A stretch of DNA of 64,000 nt from DATJBF01 sp035515475. Lineage in GTDB: Bacteria > Verrucomicrobiota > Verrucomicrobiia > Palsa-1439. Under the pieces are notes generated by a model that worked only from the letters and a program-made list of their open reading frames with translations, ran no database searches and was not told the origin of the DNA. The DNA is taken from positions 124,001 through 188,000 of the forward strand of contig DATJBF010000047.1 of the NCBI GenBank assembly GCA_035515475.1. Direction: 5' to 3'. Positions 48,476 to 57,338 of this stretch are shown here, piece after piece. The position numbers and the translations under genes were made by a program. How positions within the stretch are numbered: position 1 is the stretch's first letter; every line of letters starts with the position of its first letter.

Positions 48476-50932
48476 TTAATGGCATACGGCAAACCATGCC
48501 TTCACCACAAAGGTTCGAAGTTGTTCCCAGCCGTCCGGGTTGCAATCGTCTGCCGCCGTTAGCCGGAAGACGGGCTCGAGTTGGCGCCGCGCTTGACCGA
48601 ACGCCGCCGCGGCCGGGGATCCCGGCACGACCGCCGCCAGAACCAGGGGCGGAACCGCGTAAATCAAATGCCGCACCGAAAACGAGGGATCGCAATTCGG
48701 CTGTACCAGATCGCGAAGCTCCGGATGCGCCAGACATTGGCTGTTGTCGGCCTTGACCCGGCGCTCATTCGAGCTTTGATGGGCCAGATACTGTGACATG
48801 GCTTCTGCCAAGTCGTTCGCGTGTCTCGCGGTCAGAAGATTGATTGACTCAAGCAGCGCCGCGTTCAACTCCGGAAACAGTTCGCGAATCTCCTGCAGCC
48901 CACCGGCAAAACGCGAATAATCGGGGTGACACTTGAACTCGTAGGCCCGGCAGATTCTGTCGGCGAATTGGGGATCGATGCCGGCGCCGGGCGCCAGCGA
49001 CGCGAGTCGTTGCCGGCGCAACGCGTAGGAACTGTCGTATCCTTGCCAGCGAAACAGATGCCAGTCGCCGATGGCCATCAACATCTTGACGACTTGGTTG
49101 GTCAGGTAACGCTGTTGCTCCTCCGTTGGCCGTTGGTCCTTCAGAAACGCGCCGCGCAAACCGGACAGTACCCCCGCGGTCCGGTTGAGCAGCAATTTCA
49201 CCAACTCGCCCGCCGGCAAGTCAGCCGACGCGTAGGCGGGGATGCGATCCAAGACTGCTGGGTCGCCGTCGATCACCTGACTGCCGTATTTGAGGTCGTA
49301 GTTGAACAGGGTCAGCGGGAGTTTCTCCCACCGACCATCGCTGTAACCAAGGTCAACGAAATCGATGCCGAGTTCGCGTGCCAGCGCGCCGCCCAGTTCC
49401 GCCAAGCCCGAGCGAAGATCCCGCGAGTCCACAACAATCAGGTCGTAATCATTGACCGGACGGTAACGCCCGTCACCGTCGCGGAATACGCCGCCTTCTC
49501 CCCGGCCGAAGCCGCCGGTCAACACAACTGCTTCCACCTCGCCCTCGCGTTGTTTCACCGCGTCCGTGATCCTTCGAAGTTGGCCACTCACCATGTCATC
49601 TGCTTCCCGCTCGGGGTAGCTGGTGAACCGGTGGGCCGAGGCACCGTGCCGAGCGGGAACCGGTTGTCGCACTTTTGTGTGACCTTCCGGTTCGATGCCC
49701 AAGAGAGACAAAACCAGCGGAAATAGGGCGGTGGCATCCACCCTGCCGAAGGTACGTCCAGCCCAATCGGTTCGGGCGTCGCTGTGCACCAAGAAGAAGC
49801 CGAGGTTATCCGGGCAATCCGGGTCATAACCGTGCATCCCCTTGATCGGCTCACCGCTCCCCTGGAAGAAGTTGGGGAAGATCAAAACCCCGGGATGCGC
49901 CAAGTAGATAAGCTCCCCATTCCGTGGGTCGCAGCCCGCAAGACCGTATCTCTTCAGATCCACGTCTCCCAAAAGCCGGCCCCCCGACAACCGGCGGAGC
50001 GCCTGCTCGACGACGGCGCGCGCACCCCGGTGGTAAAACCAGAACCGCGCCATCGTCGAGTCGAGGAAGAACGCGTAGTCCTGGCCGAACTGAAGACCGG
50101 TCTGATTCAGGGCCGCCCAAACGTCGAGCGTGCGGGTCACGTTGACCATGCCGTGATCGCCGAACAGCACGATGTCCACCTGGTCGTAGCGCGAACGCAA
50201 CGACTCGATCAACTGTTCGCACAATCGATCCGTCGCGCCGAGTTTCTCCAGCAACTGCGCCGAGTTCGGACCGTGGCAGTGGCCGACCCCGTCCAATTCT
50301 TGCAGGTGCACGTAGGCAAACCGATGCGCCGGCTTCAAATCCAAAAGCACCCGGCGCACGATCCCTTCGTCGCTGTGATCGGACAGGCGGTTACTTTCGG
50401 GCCACGAGCATTGGTACCAAGGGAGGCCGCGCTCATCGAGCAGGGCAAAGAGGGAACGGTAACCGACTCGCTTGTCCCACGGCGCGCGCTTCTCGACGGC
50501 GTCGAAGTACGGGGCAAACTCGAGGGGAATCTCCAAACTGGAAACGTACGTGGCCGCGAACGGCGAGACACGGCTGCGCGCATGGTCGTCTACAAGTCTG
50601 CGAATGCCGCCCTGGGGCTCGACTCGTGGCCGCGCTCCATTGTGTGGCAGCCACCGGGCGATGCCGAACGGTGAACGGGCGGGATCGTAACAATACATGC
50701 TGCTGAATCCGTACTGTTCGGGGCCGAGTCCGCCGAAATAGGCCGGATGCTGGACGAACCCAAATGCCTCGCGCAGCGCTCCCGTGGCGCTCGCGGAGGC
50801 GAGAGACCGCAGATACGGCATGCGCGTCAGGTAATCGGGGCGGAGGGCATCAACGAACAGCAGCAACGTCAGCCGCATCGCGACCGCGGCGCTGGCGTCT
50901 CGCTCCTCGCACGTTTGGACTTCCGCCATCAT
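48476..50932 (-). CDS. Alkaline-phosphatase-superfamily domain fused to a nucleotidyltransferase domain
   Basis: 818 residues. Residues 20-430 are a type I phosphodiesterase-like domain: FVDALRPDYLTRMPYLRSLA, metal-ligand motifs ELDGVGHCHGPN, LFGDHGMVN and KGMHGYDPDC. Where relatives have a Thr or Ser nucleophile before Pro, this has GFVQHPAYFGGLGPEQYG, apparently Gln, so catalysis may be altered or lost. From about 465 a nucleotidyltransferase-fold domain follows: VVLTGGFGRGEGGVF and NDYDLIVVD, with the GG-GRGE and DxD signature. The C-terminal 250 residues are helical and unassigned. ATG overlaps the csrA stop (ATGA). Its place between csrA and giant glycosyltransferases suggests a step in glycan precursor supply or phospho-modification; the reaction cannot be told. 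Confidence 0.85.
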   Translation of the reverse strand: MMAEVQTCEERDASAAVAMRLTLLLFVDALRPDYLTRMPYLRSLASASATGALREAFGFVQHPAYFGGLGPEQYGFSSMYCYDPARSPFGIARWLPHNGARPRVEPQGGIRRLVDDHARSRVSPFAATYVSSLEIPLEFAPYFDAVEKRAPWDKRVGYRSLFALLDERGLPWYQCSWPESNRLSDHSDEGIVRRVLLDLKPAHRFAYVHLQELDGVGHCHGPNSAQLLEKLGATDRLCEQLIESLRSRYDQVDIVLFGDHGMVNVTRTLDVWAALNQTGLQFGQDYAFFLDSTMARFWFYHRGARAVVEQALRRLSGGRLLGDVDLKRYGLAGCDPRNGELIYLAHPGVLIFPNFFQGSGEPIKGMHGYDPDCPDNLGFFLVHSDARTDWAGRTFGRVDATALFPLVLSLLGIEPEGHTKVRQPVPARHGASAHRFTSYPEREADDMVSGQLRRITDAVKQREGEVEAVVLTGGFGRGEGGVFRDGDGRYRPVNDYDLIVVDSRDLRSGLAELGGALARELGIDFVDLGYSDGRWEKLPLTLFNYDLKYGSQVIDGDPAVLDRIPAYASADLPAGELVKLLLNRTAGVLSGLRGAFLKDQRPTEEQQRYLTNQVVKMLMAIGDWHLFRWQGYDSSYALRRQRLASLAPGAGIDPQFADRICRAYEFKCHPDYSRFAGGLQEIRELFPELNAALLESINLLTARHANDLAEAMSQYLAHQSSNERRVKADNSQCLAHPELRDLVQPNCDPSFSVRHLIYAVPPLVLAAVVPGSPAAAAFGQARRQLEPVFRLTAADDCNPDGWEQLRTFVVKAWFAVCH

Positions 50933-51195
50933 CCGCGCGTCTCCGTCTCCCCGGCTTTCGTCGCCGAGACGGGTCTCAACTTCGGTAAGAGTCGCGGAAC
51001 ACCGGTATTGCCTTGAGCGATTGCCTCTCGGTTACTGCCGCGGATTTCGTCGTAGATTTCCTGCCGGTGCACGGGCACCTCGGGCGGCGCTTCGATGCCC
51101 AACTTCACGGTGTCACCCTCCAGCCGCATAATCCTCACCACGATGCGCCCATCCACAACGATGCTCTGACCCACGTTTCTGGATAGGATCAGCAT
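50929..51195 (-). CDS. csrA: Translational regulator CsrA
   Basis: RNA-binding repressor recognising GGA in hairpin loops. 88 residues: the core MLILSRNVGQSIVVDGRIVV, VRIMRLEGDTVKLGIEAPPE and VPVHRQEIYDEIRGSNREA is fully conserved, including the Leu4 and Arg44 regions that contact RNA. The 26-residue C-terminal tail is longer than in E. coli. It lies 13 bases after fliW and overlaps the next gene, and a predicted target is the flagellin leader at 37627-37757. Confidence 0.96.
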   Translation of the reverse strand: MLILSRNVGQSIVVDGRIVVRIMRLEGDTVKLGIEAPPEVPVHRQEIYDEIRGSNREAIAQGNTGVPRLLPKLRPVSATKAGETETRG

Positions 51196-51208
51196 GGCGA
51201 GAGATGAT

Positions 51209-51652
51209 TTAAGCCACGACGGGCAGCGGATGTTGGACGCTGTAGTGCGCCGCGTTCAGCGGCACAACCTGCTTGCCGATCAAGGTGCGACGATTGACCA
51301 GGATCGGCCCCTTCAAATTCGCCGTGGCGTGCTTGGTGTCGCGCAGCGTGACGATGGTCAGCACCAGCGCGTCTTGCTCACCACGCAGATCTAGAAACGC
51401 CACATCCTCGGTGGGCACATCGGGTCGGTAGTCCGGGTTGACCAGAGCGGGCGGCACAACCAAGAAGGCCAGACGAGGATCGTCGTCCGCCCGCAGCCAC
51501 TGAAACGGCAACTCATCGGGATTGGCGATCAACAGCCAGCTTCGGTGGTTCTCAAACCCCAGAATTCCCCCCGCCAGAGTCACCCGTATCGCGGCGGCAC
51601 GCGAGTCGGCCTTTGTCTCGACCGCCAGATCAGATGTTGTCGGTTGTCCCAT
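51209..51652 (-). CDS. fliW: Flagellar assembly factor FliW (CsrA antagonist)
   Basis: Binds CsrA allosterically and also flagellin, relieving translational repression. 147 residues from the ATG at 51652, with GAGG about ten bases upstream. GGILGFENHRSWLLI, PFQWLRADDDPRLAFLVVPP, VPTEDVAFLDLRGEQDALVL, TANLKGPILVNRRTLIGKQV and VPLNAAHYSVQHPL match FliW across the length. It heads the fliW-csrA-modification operon. Confidence 0.94.
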   Translation of the reverse strand: MGQPTTSDLAVETKADSRAAAIRVTLAGGILGFENHRSWLLIANPDELPFQWLRADDDPRLAFLVVPPALVNPDYRPDVPTEDVAFLDLRGEQDALVLTIVTLRDTKHATANLKGPILVNRRTLIGKQVVPLNAAHYSVQHPLPVVA

Positions 51653-52113
51653 GCTCCCGCCTCTTTGCAAACCACATGCCAGCCGCGAAAAGACACGAAG
51701 CTTGGAACCCAAGCGCTGCCCCTGTCACCTGCAAGCCATTGAAAAGCTGCAACAGCTACCGACTCGACGAAATGGAGGTCCCGTCTACACGGTGAGTGAT
51801 AGGCAACCTTTTCCGAGTGACCCGAACATCCCTTCCCAGCGCCACCGTCGAGTCCGGCTTGGTTGACACCCTCGTTCATCGGCCGACCGTGTCGAATCAC
51901 CCCGTTCGTGACGGACGCTCGGGCGATTGATGTGGCGCTGCTATCCTCCCCCGCTCCACGTCCCCGAGTTCTCGCCAGACCACCCCGTCACGCAAGGGCA
52001 GAAGAAGTACCAGCAAATTGCGGGAGCGTTCTATCGGAGTAGTGGCTTTCTCCGTTGAACGATTCGGGATCCTCTGGGGCTGAGCCGATTGTGAGGCTGC
52101 GCCGTTTTCGTCG
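51653..52113 (-). other. Intergenic region upstream of fliW
   Basis: About 460 bases between the secreted HYR/PKD gene and fliW. I found no convincing coding sequence. It must hold the promoter of the fliW operon, but I see no clean GG-N10-GC sigma-54 box or GCCGATAA sigma-28 box. Confidence 0.4.
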
Positions 52114-55100
52114 TTACTTGGTCGGCAAAAACGTTGCCGTGCCCGCCGTGCCGGACCTGTTTCTGTAGGTCAAGGGCGGTTCGGCATCAAAAGATTCCAG
52201 CGTGTCCGACTGGAGTATCAGCAGGACGGGGAACGTCACGTCCTCACTGATTGTGATCGCGCTCGTTATCCCATACTTCACCCACGACACCTTCATGTCC
52301 CCTTTCACTCGGCCTCTGAACGTCCAAGTCCCCGTCTGCTTGTTGTAAGTGAATCTGATTTTTCCGTTACTGCTGACGACCTGTCGCCGGCCGTGCAACT
52401 GAAAGTCCAGAGTCGATCCGCCGACGTCCAGCGCCACAGCGGCATTCGTGATGGAGAACCCCATGGGCAGGTTGGCGAGCGTTCCCCTGACTGCGCAGGT
52501 ATCGGAGCCCGCCCGCGCGAACTTCGCGCGAAGTTTGAGCTGGCGGATGTCCATCGGACACGTGACATCCACCGCCAGATCAGTACTCGTCGAAGCGAAC
52601 CCATCTCCGATGGTCACCGACACATCTTGCGGCCCGCAATTGGTGAATACGTGTACCGGATCGCAGTCGGTGCTGGTGCTGCCGTCACCAAGGTTCCAGA
52701 GACAGCTCACGGGATTCCCATCGGCATCGTACGAACCGACGGAGAACCCGATCGCTTCGTTCGGTTTGACAAGTACCACGTTGCCAACCGTTCCCATGAT
52801 GTTCGTCGCGGCGGGCGGCGACGTGAATTGCGGTGCGGAATTCGTCACGGTGACCAGACTGTTGCGAGTGGCAGTGTCCGAACCCCCGGGCCCGAACACC
52901 GACAGACTGACCGAATACACCCCCGGCGCGGTGTAGGAGTGGATCACGTTCGCCAGGGAACCAGATCCGCCGTCACCAAAGTTCCAAACCCGGTTCGTAA
53001 CCGGACCCGTCGAGGTGTCGATGAAACTCACCGCCAAAGGCACCGGGCCGACGGTCGGATCGGCCTTGAAATCGGCGACGGGCGGCTCGTTGGCCGGTGG
53101 AGCGGCCAATAGGCGCACCAAGAATGAGCAGGTGTTGCTGTTCCCCGCAGCATCCACCGCCGTACAAACCACCGGGTTGATGCCCACCGGAAAAGCCGAG
53201 CCACTGGGAGGATTATAGAACACGGCCACACCGGGACAATTGTCGCTCGCCGTTGCCGGCGGGAACGCGACGTTGGCCGTGGTCACCCCCGGCGGTAAAT
53301 TGGTGGTGATATCGGCCGGGCAAGACACGCCGGGCAATTGGGTATCCACGACCGTGACGTTGAACGAACAGTTCGTCGTATTGCCGGACGTATCGGTCCC
53401 CGTCACGCGGACCGTCGTCGAGCCTACCGCAAACGACGAACCACTGGGCGGCGTCACCACAACGTTGCTGACGCCGCAATTGTCGCTGGCCACAACATTG
53501 AAGCTCACGTTGGACGAGCAGGAGCCGGGAGCCGCCGGTACGGTGATGTCCGCCGGGCAGGTCATGGTGGGCGCCAGCCGATCAAGCACGGTGATGACGG
53601 CGTTGCAGGTTCCGGTCGCCCCGCTGTTGTCGACCACGCACAAGGTGACGCGTGTGTTGCCCAACCCGTACGGTCCGGCGGGGACGAGAGCCCGGCTCAC
53701 AATCGTGCCGTCAGGATCGAAAGACCCGTCGTCCACGTCCGCCGCCGGCACGTTGGTTGTGCAACCACTGGTGAGGATGTTGGTGGAGTTGTGGCAGATG
53801 GCTATGGGAGGCAGAATGCCGGAAACCACCAGCCGGTAAGGACCTGACCCTCCAAAACCCGAACTGCCATCAGCGACCACGACCAAAATACTGCCGTCGC
53901 TGGGAACTGTCACCGCCACCTCTGTCCCCGCGCTTCCGGTATTGCTGCCGAGCAGCGCGCCGGAGGGACCGTAGATCCGGACCGAAGGCCACAACGAACC
54001 TCCGCTAACCAGTTCGTCCATGTGAACCACAATGTTGTTGCCGGCATTGACCGGGGCCGACCACACGTCCAAGTCGCCCACATCGATGGTCCCCGTACTC
54101 ACGCCGTTGGTCAGCAGTCCACCTTCGTCTCCGGGCGTCACCACCACCGCACTGCCGGTCCGGGCCATCGTCAGCCGATAACCACCGGAACCACCGGACC
54201 CCGGGCTGCCATCACCGGCTACCACCAGAAAGGCCCCGCTGCTGGGGGCCGTCACGGCCACCTGCGCCGCCGCGGTGCCGGAATTGCCACCGAGCAGCGC
54301 GCCGGAGGGACTGAAGATCCGGACCCAAGGCGACAACGAACTCCCGGCGGTCAACTCGCCCATGCCCACCACGATGCCCTCGCCGGCGGACGCCGTGACC
54401 GACCACGCGTCCAGATCACCCACGTCAATCGTGCCGGTGTACATTACTCCGTTGGTCAGCAATCCACCTTCATCCCCCGGCGATACCTCCACCGCACTGC
54501 CCGTCAGGGCCACGGTCAGCCGATAATCACCGGATCCTCCCAAACCCGAGCCGCCATCACCAACCACTACCAGAAAATTGCCGCTGCTGGGGGCCGTCAC
54601 CGTCATCCCGACCGCTGCGCTCCCGTAATTGCTGCCGAGCAGTGCACCCGAAGGGCTAAAGATCCGGACTTGAGGCCACAGCGAACTCCCGGCGCTCAAC
54701 TCGCCCATGCTCACCACAATACTCGCCCCGGCGGTGGCCGAGACCGACCACACGTCCAGATCGCCCACGTCAATCGTGCCCGTGTACATCACCCCGTTGG
54801 TCAGCAGTCCACCTTCATCCCCCGGCGATACCTCCACCGCGCTGCCCGTCTGGGCCAGCGTCAACCGATACGTGCCCGTGGCACCTGCGCCCAAGGCATC
54901 GTCAACAACCACCGTGAACGCGCCCGTGGTTGTCGCCGTCACCGCAATCTCCGCCGCCACCGAACCGGAGGCGGTCGCCAGCAATGCCAAATTCGGACTG
55001 TAAAGCCGGATACGTGGAGTGAATGTGCCCGTCTGCGTAATCTTTCCAATGCGGAGGACGATACTGTCGCCAGCATTTGCCGATAAGATCCATGTATCCG

Positions 55101-55239
55101 ACCCGCCGGCTGACGAGATCGTGCCCGTCTGGGTTTGTCCCGACGCGATTGGACCTTGGGCAGGGGCAACCGATGGATACAAAATCGCCGGTGCTTGGGC
55201 CACGATCACTGCCAGCGCTCTAAGCGTGCTCCATTTCAT
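52114..55239 (-). CDS. Secreted repeat protein with PPC-like, HYR and PKD domains
   Basis: 1041 residues from the ATG at 55239, which has GGAGG seven bases upstream. Signal peptide MKWSTLRALAVIVAQAPAIL up to APAQG. Residues 30-490 are four tandem units of about 115 residues, DNA period 345 bp, each with SPGDEGGLLTNGV, GTIDVGDLD and APSSG...YRLT, like bacterial pre-peptidase (PPC) beta-sandwiches. Next come HYR-type modules (PTMTCPADITVPAAPGSC, SDNCGVSNVVVTPPSGSSF, PGVSCPADITTNLPPG) and two PKD domains (VWNFGDGGSGSLANVIHSYT, LWNLGDGSTSTDCDPVH). Likely a surface or extracellular adhesive protein. No membrane anchor or sorting tail recognised. Separate from the fliW operon by 460 bases. Confidence 0.9.
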   Translation of the reverse strand: MKWSTLRALAVIVAQAPAILYPSVAPAQGPIASGQTQTGTISSAGGSDTWILSANAGDSIVLRIGKITQTGTFTPRIRLYSPNLALLATASGSVAAEIAVTATTTGAFTVVVDDALGAGATGTYRLTLAQTGSAVEVSPGDEGGLLTNGVMYTGTIDVGDLDVWSVSATAGASIVVSMGELSAGSSLWPQVRIFSPSGALLGSNYGSAAVGMTVTAPSSGNFLVVVGDGGSGLGGSGDYRLTVALTGSAVEVSPGDEGGLLTNGVMYTGTIDVGDLDAWSVTASAGEGIVVGMGELTAGSSLSPWVRIFSPSGALLGGNSGTAAAQVAVTAPSSGAFLVVAGDGSPGSGGSGGYRLTMARTGSAVVVTPGDEGGLLTNGVSTGTIDVGDLDVWSAPVNAGNNIVVHMDELVSGGSLWPSVRIYGPSGALLGSNTGSAGTEVAVTVPSDGSILVVVADGSSGFGGSGPYRLVVSGILPPIAICHNSTNILTSGCTTNVPAADVDDGSFDPDGTIVSRALVPAGPYGLGNTRVTLCVVDNSGATGTCNAVITVLDRLAPTMTCPADITVPAAPGSCSSNVSFNVVASDNCGVSNVVVTPPSGSSFAVGSTTVRVTGTDTSGNTTNCSFNVTVVDTQLPGVSCPADITTNLPPGVTTANVAFPPATASDNCPGVAVFYNPPSGSAFPVGINPVVCTAVDAAGNSNTCSFLVRLLAAPPANEPPVADFKADPTVGPVPLAVSFIDTSTGPVTNRVWNFGDGGSGSLANVIHSYTAPGVYSVSLSVFGPGGSDTATRNSLVTVTNSAPQFTSPPAATNIMGTVGNVVLVKPNEAIGFSVGSYDADGNPVSCLWNLGDGSTSTDCDPVHVFTNCGPQDVSVTIGDGFASTSTDLAVDVTCPMDIRQLKLRAKFARAGSDTCAVRGTLANLPMGFSITNAAVALDVGGSTLDFQLHGRRQVVSSNGKIRFTYNKQTGTWTFRGRVKGDMKVSWVKYGITSAITISEDVTFPVLLILQSDTLESFDAEPPLTYRNRSGTAGTATFLPTK
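54106..55140 (-). repeat. 345-bp in-frame tandem repeats
   Basis: The sequence GTTGGTCAGCA followed by TCCACCTTC recurs at 54106, 54451 and 54796, exactly 345 bases apart, with high identity between units, and a more divergent unit lies toward 55140. Each unit encodes one 115-residue module of the secreted protein. Confidence 0.85.
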
Positions 55240-55703
55240 TTCTCGTCCTCCTGCCGAGATCGATTGCGACCATTTCTGCGGGGAGACTCGTCGGCGAAAG
55301 AGACGGACGACCAGTTTCCACACACACCAATCATCACAACCCTGAAAAAGGACGACACGCTGGCCCCGAAAGCCGGGTGGCTGAAAATGCACCCTGTGCC
55401 GAATGTAATACCGCGGACCACGGCGACAGCGAATCTGTTCTTCATGGCCGGCTCACTCCGCAACGATTGCACCGGACACGTGGGGGACGCCGGGGCTAAA
55501 TCGTCCAAATCTCCTTGGCTGGAAGGCGAGAGTACAGTGGGGAGCTTCCTCATTTCAACTTAAAACGCGAACTGAAAAAACTGGGAGCACCGCCTGTCCC
55601 GGTGTTGAGTGGCCTGCAAATTTTGCCGATTCGGGGCTACGGAAATCCATCAAATCGGCCCAATGAGGACGACCAACGACGTAAGCGGCAAAGAGAAACA
55701 TGA
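55240..55703. other. Intergenic region, no gene seen
   Basis: Upstream of the secreted HYR/PKD gene. No supported coding sequence on either strand. Minus-strand promoter expected here but not identified. AT content rises relative to the flagellar block. Confidence 0.4.
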
Positions 55704-55916
55704 ACTAGAAGTCGAGCGCGAAAGGCTACGGGTGGTATCGACTACAGGGAGAAAGTGGTTGCCGACGAAAAAGTCGTTGCGGATGCGCTATATAAGATTC
55801 GACAAGGTGGTCAACAGCCTGCCGACTTTTTGGGACGTCAATCTGATGGTTGGGATCCCGTCTTCGCGATGGGGTGCCCAACCGTTTGTCACCCACCCCT
55901 TCGTTTATCCGGCTAA
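55704..55916 (+). pseudogene. Open segment without a start codon, possible gene remnant
   Basis: An open 71-codon stretch without any upstream start encodes ATGGIDYREKVVADEKVVAD, then ALYKIRQGGQQPADFLGRQS DGWDP. It reads like a protein (balanced composition), but an in-frame stop precedes it and no start is available. Not recognised. It lies just before a decayed HTH gene and may be part of the same remnant. Confidence 0.3.
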
Positions 55917-55940
55917 TCGCGCTGAGCGGATGATGGATCG

Positions 55941-56271
55941 GAGCGACAGCGTGGACAGGATTTCGAAATGCACAAAACACATGATCCACCTCGCCCTAAA
56001 ATGGGCATGGGCAACTGGAAAACGACCCCGCCTTGACGCGAGCGCAAATCGCTGCCAAACAGGGAGTTTCGCGAGCCCGGGTTACGCAGATAATGGGCTT
56101 GTTGGTTCTTCCTTCAGACGTTCAGGTTAGCTTGCAGGACTCAGTGATCGCAAGGAGATCCGCTTTTTCAGCGAACGAAGATTGCGTCGGTTGTTGCGCG
56201 TCCAAGACCTTTCGGCTCAGCGGAAACTATGGGAAGAAACCATCAGCGAATTCAAAAGTGTGCATGTGTGA
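55941..56271 (+). pseudogene. Decayed HTH protein gene with at least two frameshifts
   Basis: Homology-like segments run in order through three frames: DRISKCTKHMIHLALKW (about 55955-56010), then LTRAQIAAKQGVSRARVTQI MGLLVLPSDVQ (56033-56125), then GLSDRKEIRFFSERRLRRLL RVQDLSAQRKLWEETI to a TGA at 56269-56271. The middle part is a clear helix-turn-helix (GVSRARVTQI) like small DNA-binding proteins often found beside site-specific recombinases. No single frame spans it, so it is probably inactive. It suggests a former mobile element here. Confidence 0.6.
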
Positions 56272-56924
56272 TTTGAGCCAATTCGCGCCATTTGCGCCAC
56301 CAGACTCCCCAGATTGCTGGCCTTCGACCCGTCCAAGACCCTGCACGATTTGAGCCATTTGCGCCACCACACCCGAATCCAACGGGAATTGGGGCGAGAG
56401 AATTATTACACGGTGCATGGTCGAAACCGGTCGAATTTCTCCTTGCGTATGCTTTCAAATGACACTGATGCCCCTCCCGTCAGCAATGGTTGAGATTGGG
56501 TTCGATTGCCTTGGTGCCGCATTGCTGTAGGATCTGGTCGGAGTGGGACAGCTCGCTGAAACCGAAACAAACATACGCCTCATTCTGGGATAAGCGAGGT
56601 ATATCGCGAAGTATTCTCCTTGCCTGAGCGACGCCCCGGTTCGCCGATGACTGAGAGCGCCCGGCAAGAACAAGGGCGTCCCGCATAGGCGGAACGCCTT
56701 TCCCATCAACCACGATGTCGAAACAATCTCGGCTTCTGCGGTCTTGATGGGGGGACCGAAACGCACCGAGACACCTCATTCTCTTTGGTCAGATCCCCGC
56801 TGAAAAGCCTTCGGACTGTGGTAATCAGTGGAGCGGCAGAACGTCAGAAGATGGTCGGCATGACCAGTGGGCATTCGAAATGACGGCCAAGGAATCCGAT
56901 CTTGGAGCGAGCCCGTGCGATGAC
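56272..56924. other. Region without a convincing gene; contains dispersed-repeat copy C
   Basis: Open stretches of about 100 codons exist on the minus strand (56455-56779) in two overlapping frames, but neither looks clearly coding and both read through the dispersed repeat. Nothing else recognised. Confidence 0.4.
56523..56612 (-). repeat. Dispersed ~90-bp repeat, copy C
   Basis: On the minus strand it contains GAGGCGTATG and GGTTTCAGCGAGCTGTCCCA followed by CTCCGACCAGATCCT. It aligns with copies at 57600-57690 and 59119-59212 (shared CTCCGACCA core, GGCxTAxGAT segment). Most divergent of the three at its 5' end. Confidence 0.65.
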
Positions 56925-57338
56925 TTATTCTGCGGGCGAGATGTTTCTGTAAGCGAGCTTTAACTCGTAGCGAAGGATGTTGTGGCAATGGACCGTGTCG
57001 ATTGTGGTCTTGTTTTGCCAACCCTGGCAGGACAGTTCGCCGGTGACCGAGGTGCGACGTTTGGCAACCGCACTGGCCAGTTCCTTGGTCAGATCAAAAT
57101 CACCCCGGATGCACTCGTCGTTGGGACATCGGAAGCGGAACACCGACTTGGCTCCATCAAGGTTGACCGTGTACGTGAACTGACCGTTCTGGGCGACGCC
57201 TTTGGAGTCGTAATACTTGAGGTTCACAACCAGAGACTTCAATTTCTGGAATTTGTCGGCCAAGCTGGGTGAGGATTTCACCCGCTCGCCTTCCTGATTA
57301 CGGTATTCCGCGCGAAGACCTATTCTTTGTCGATACAT
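56925..57338 (-). CDS. Conserved-looking hypothetical protein with a Cys pair
   Basis: 137 residues from the ATG at 57338 (MYRQRIGLRAEYRNQEGERV). Compact, with SLADKFQKLKSLVVNLKYYD, FTYTVNLDGAKSVFRFRCPN, CIRGDFDLTKELASAVAKRR and TTIDTVHCHNILRYELKLAY. The CPNDEC motif could bind metal. I have the impression that proteins of this type are common and uncharacterised in soil and freshwater bacteria, but no function is known to me. The frame may extend upstream to 57428, less likely. Confidence 0.7.
   Translation of the reverse strand: MYRQRIGLRAEYRNQEGERVKSSPSLADKFQKLKSLVVNLKYYDSKGVAQNGQFTYTVNLDGAKSVFRFRCPNDECIRGDFDLTKELASAVAKRRTSVTGELSCQGWQNKTTIDTVHCHNILRYELKLAYRNISPAE

Noticed and set aside
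54170..54530. GCCGATAA motifs on the plus strand
   Set aside because: They recur because they lie in the repeated coding units of the secreted protein; no gene starts downstream on that strand.
54106..55140. Regular repeats considered as a CRISPR array
   Set aside because: Unit length of 345 bp, fully coding, no short repeat/spacer structure and no cas genes.
56455..56779. Minus-strand open frames of 99 and 103 codons
   Set aside because: Two overlapping frames of similar length through a dispersed repeat; neither has a ribosome site or recognisable protein.
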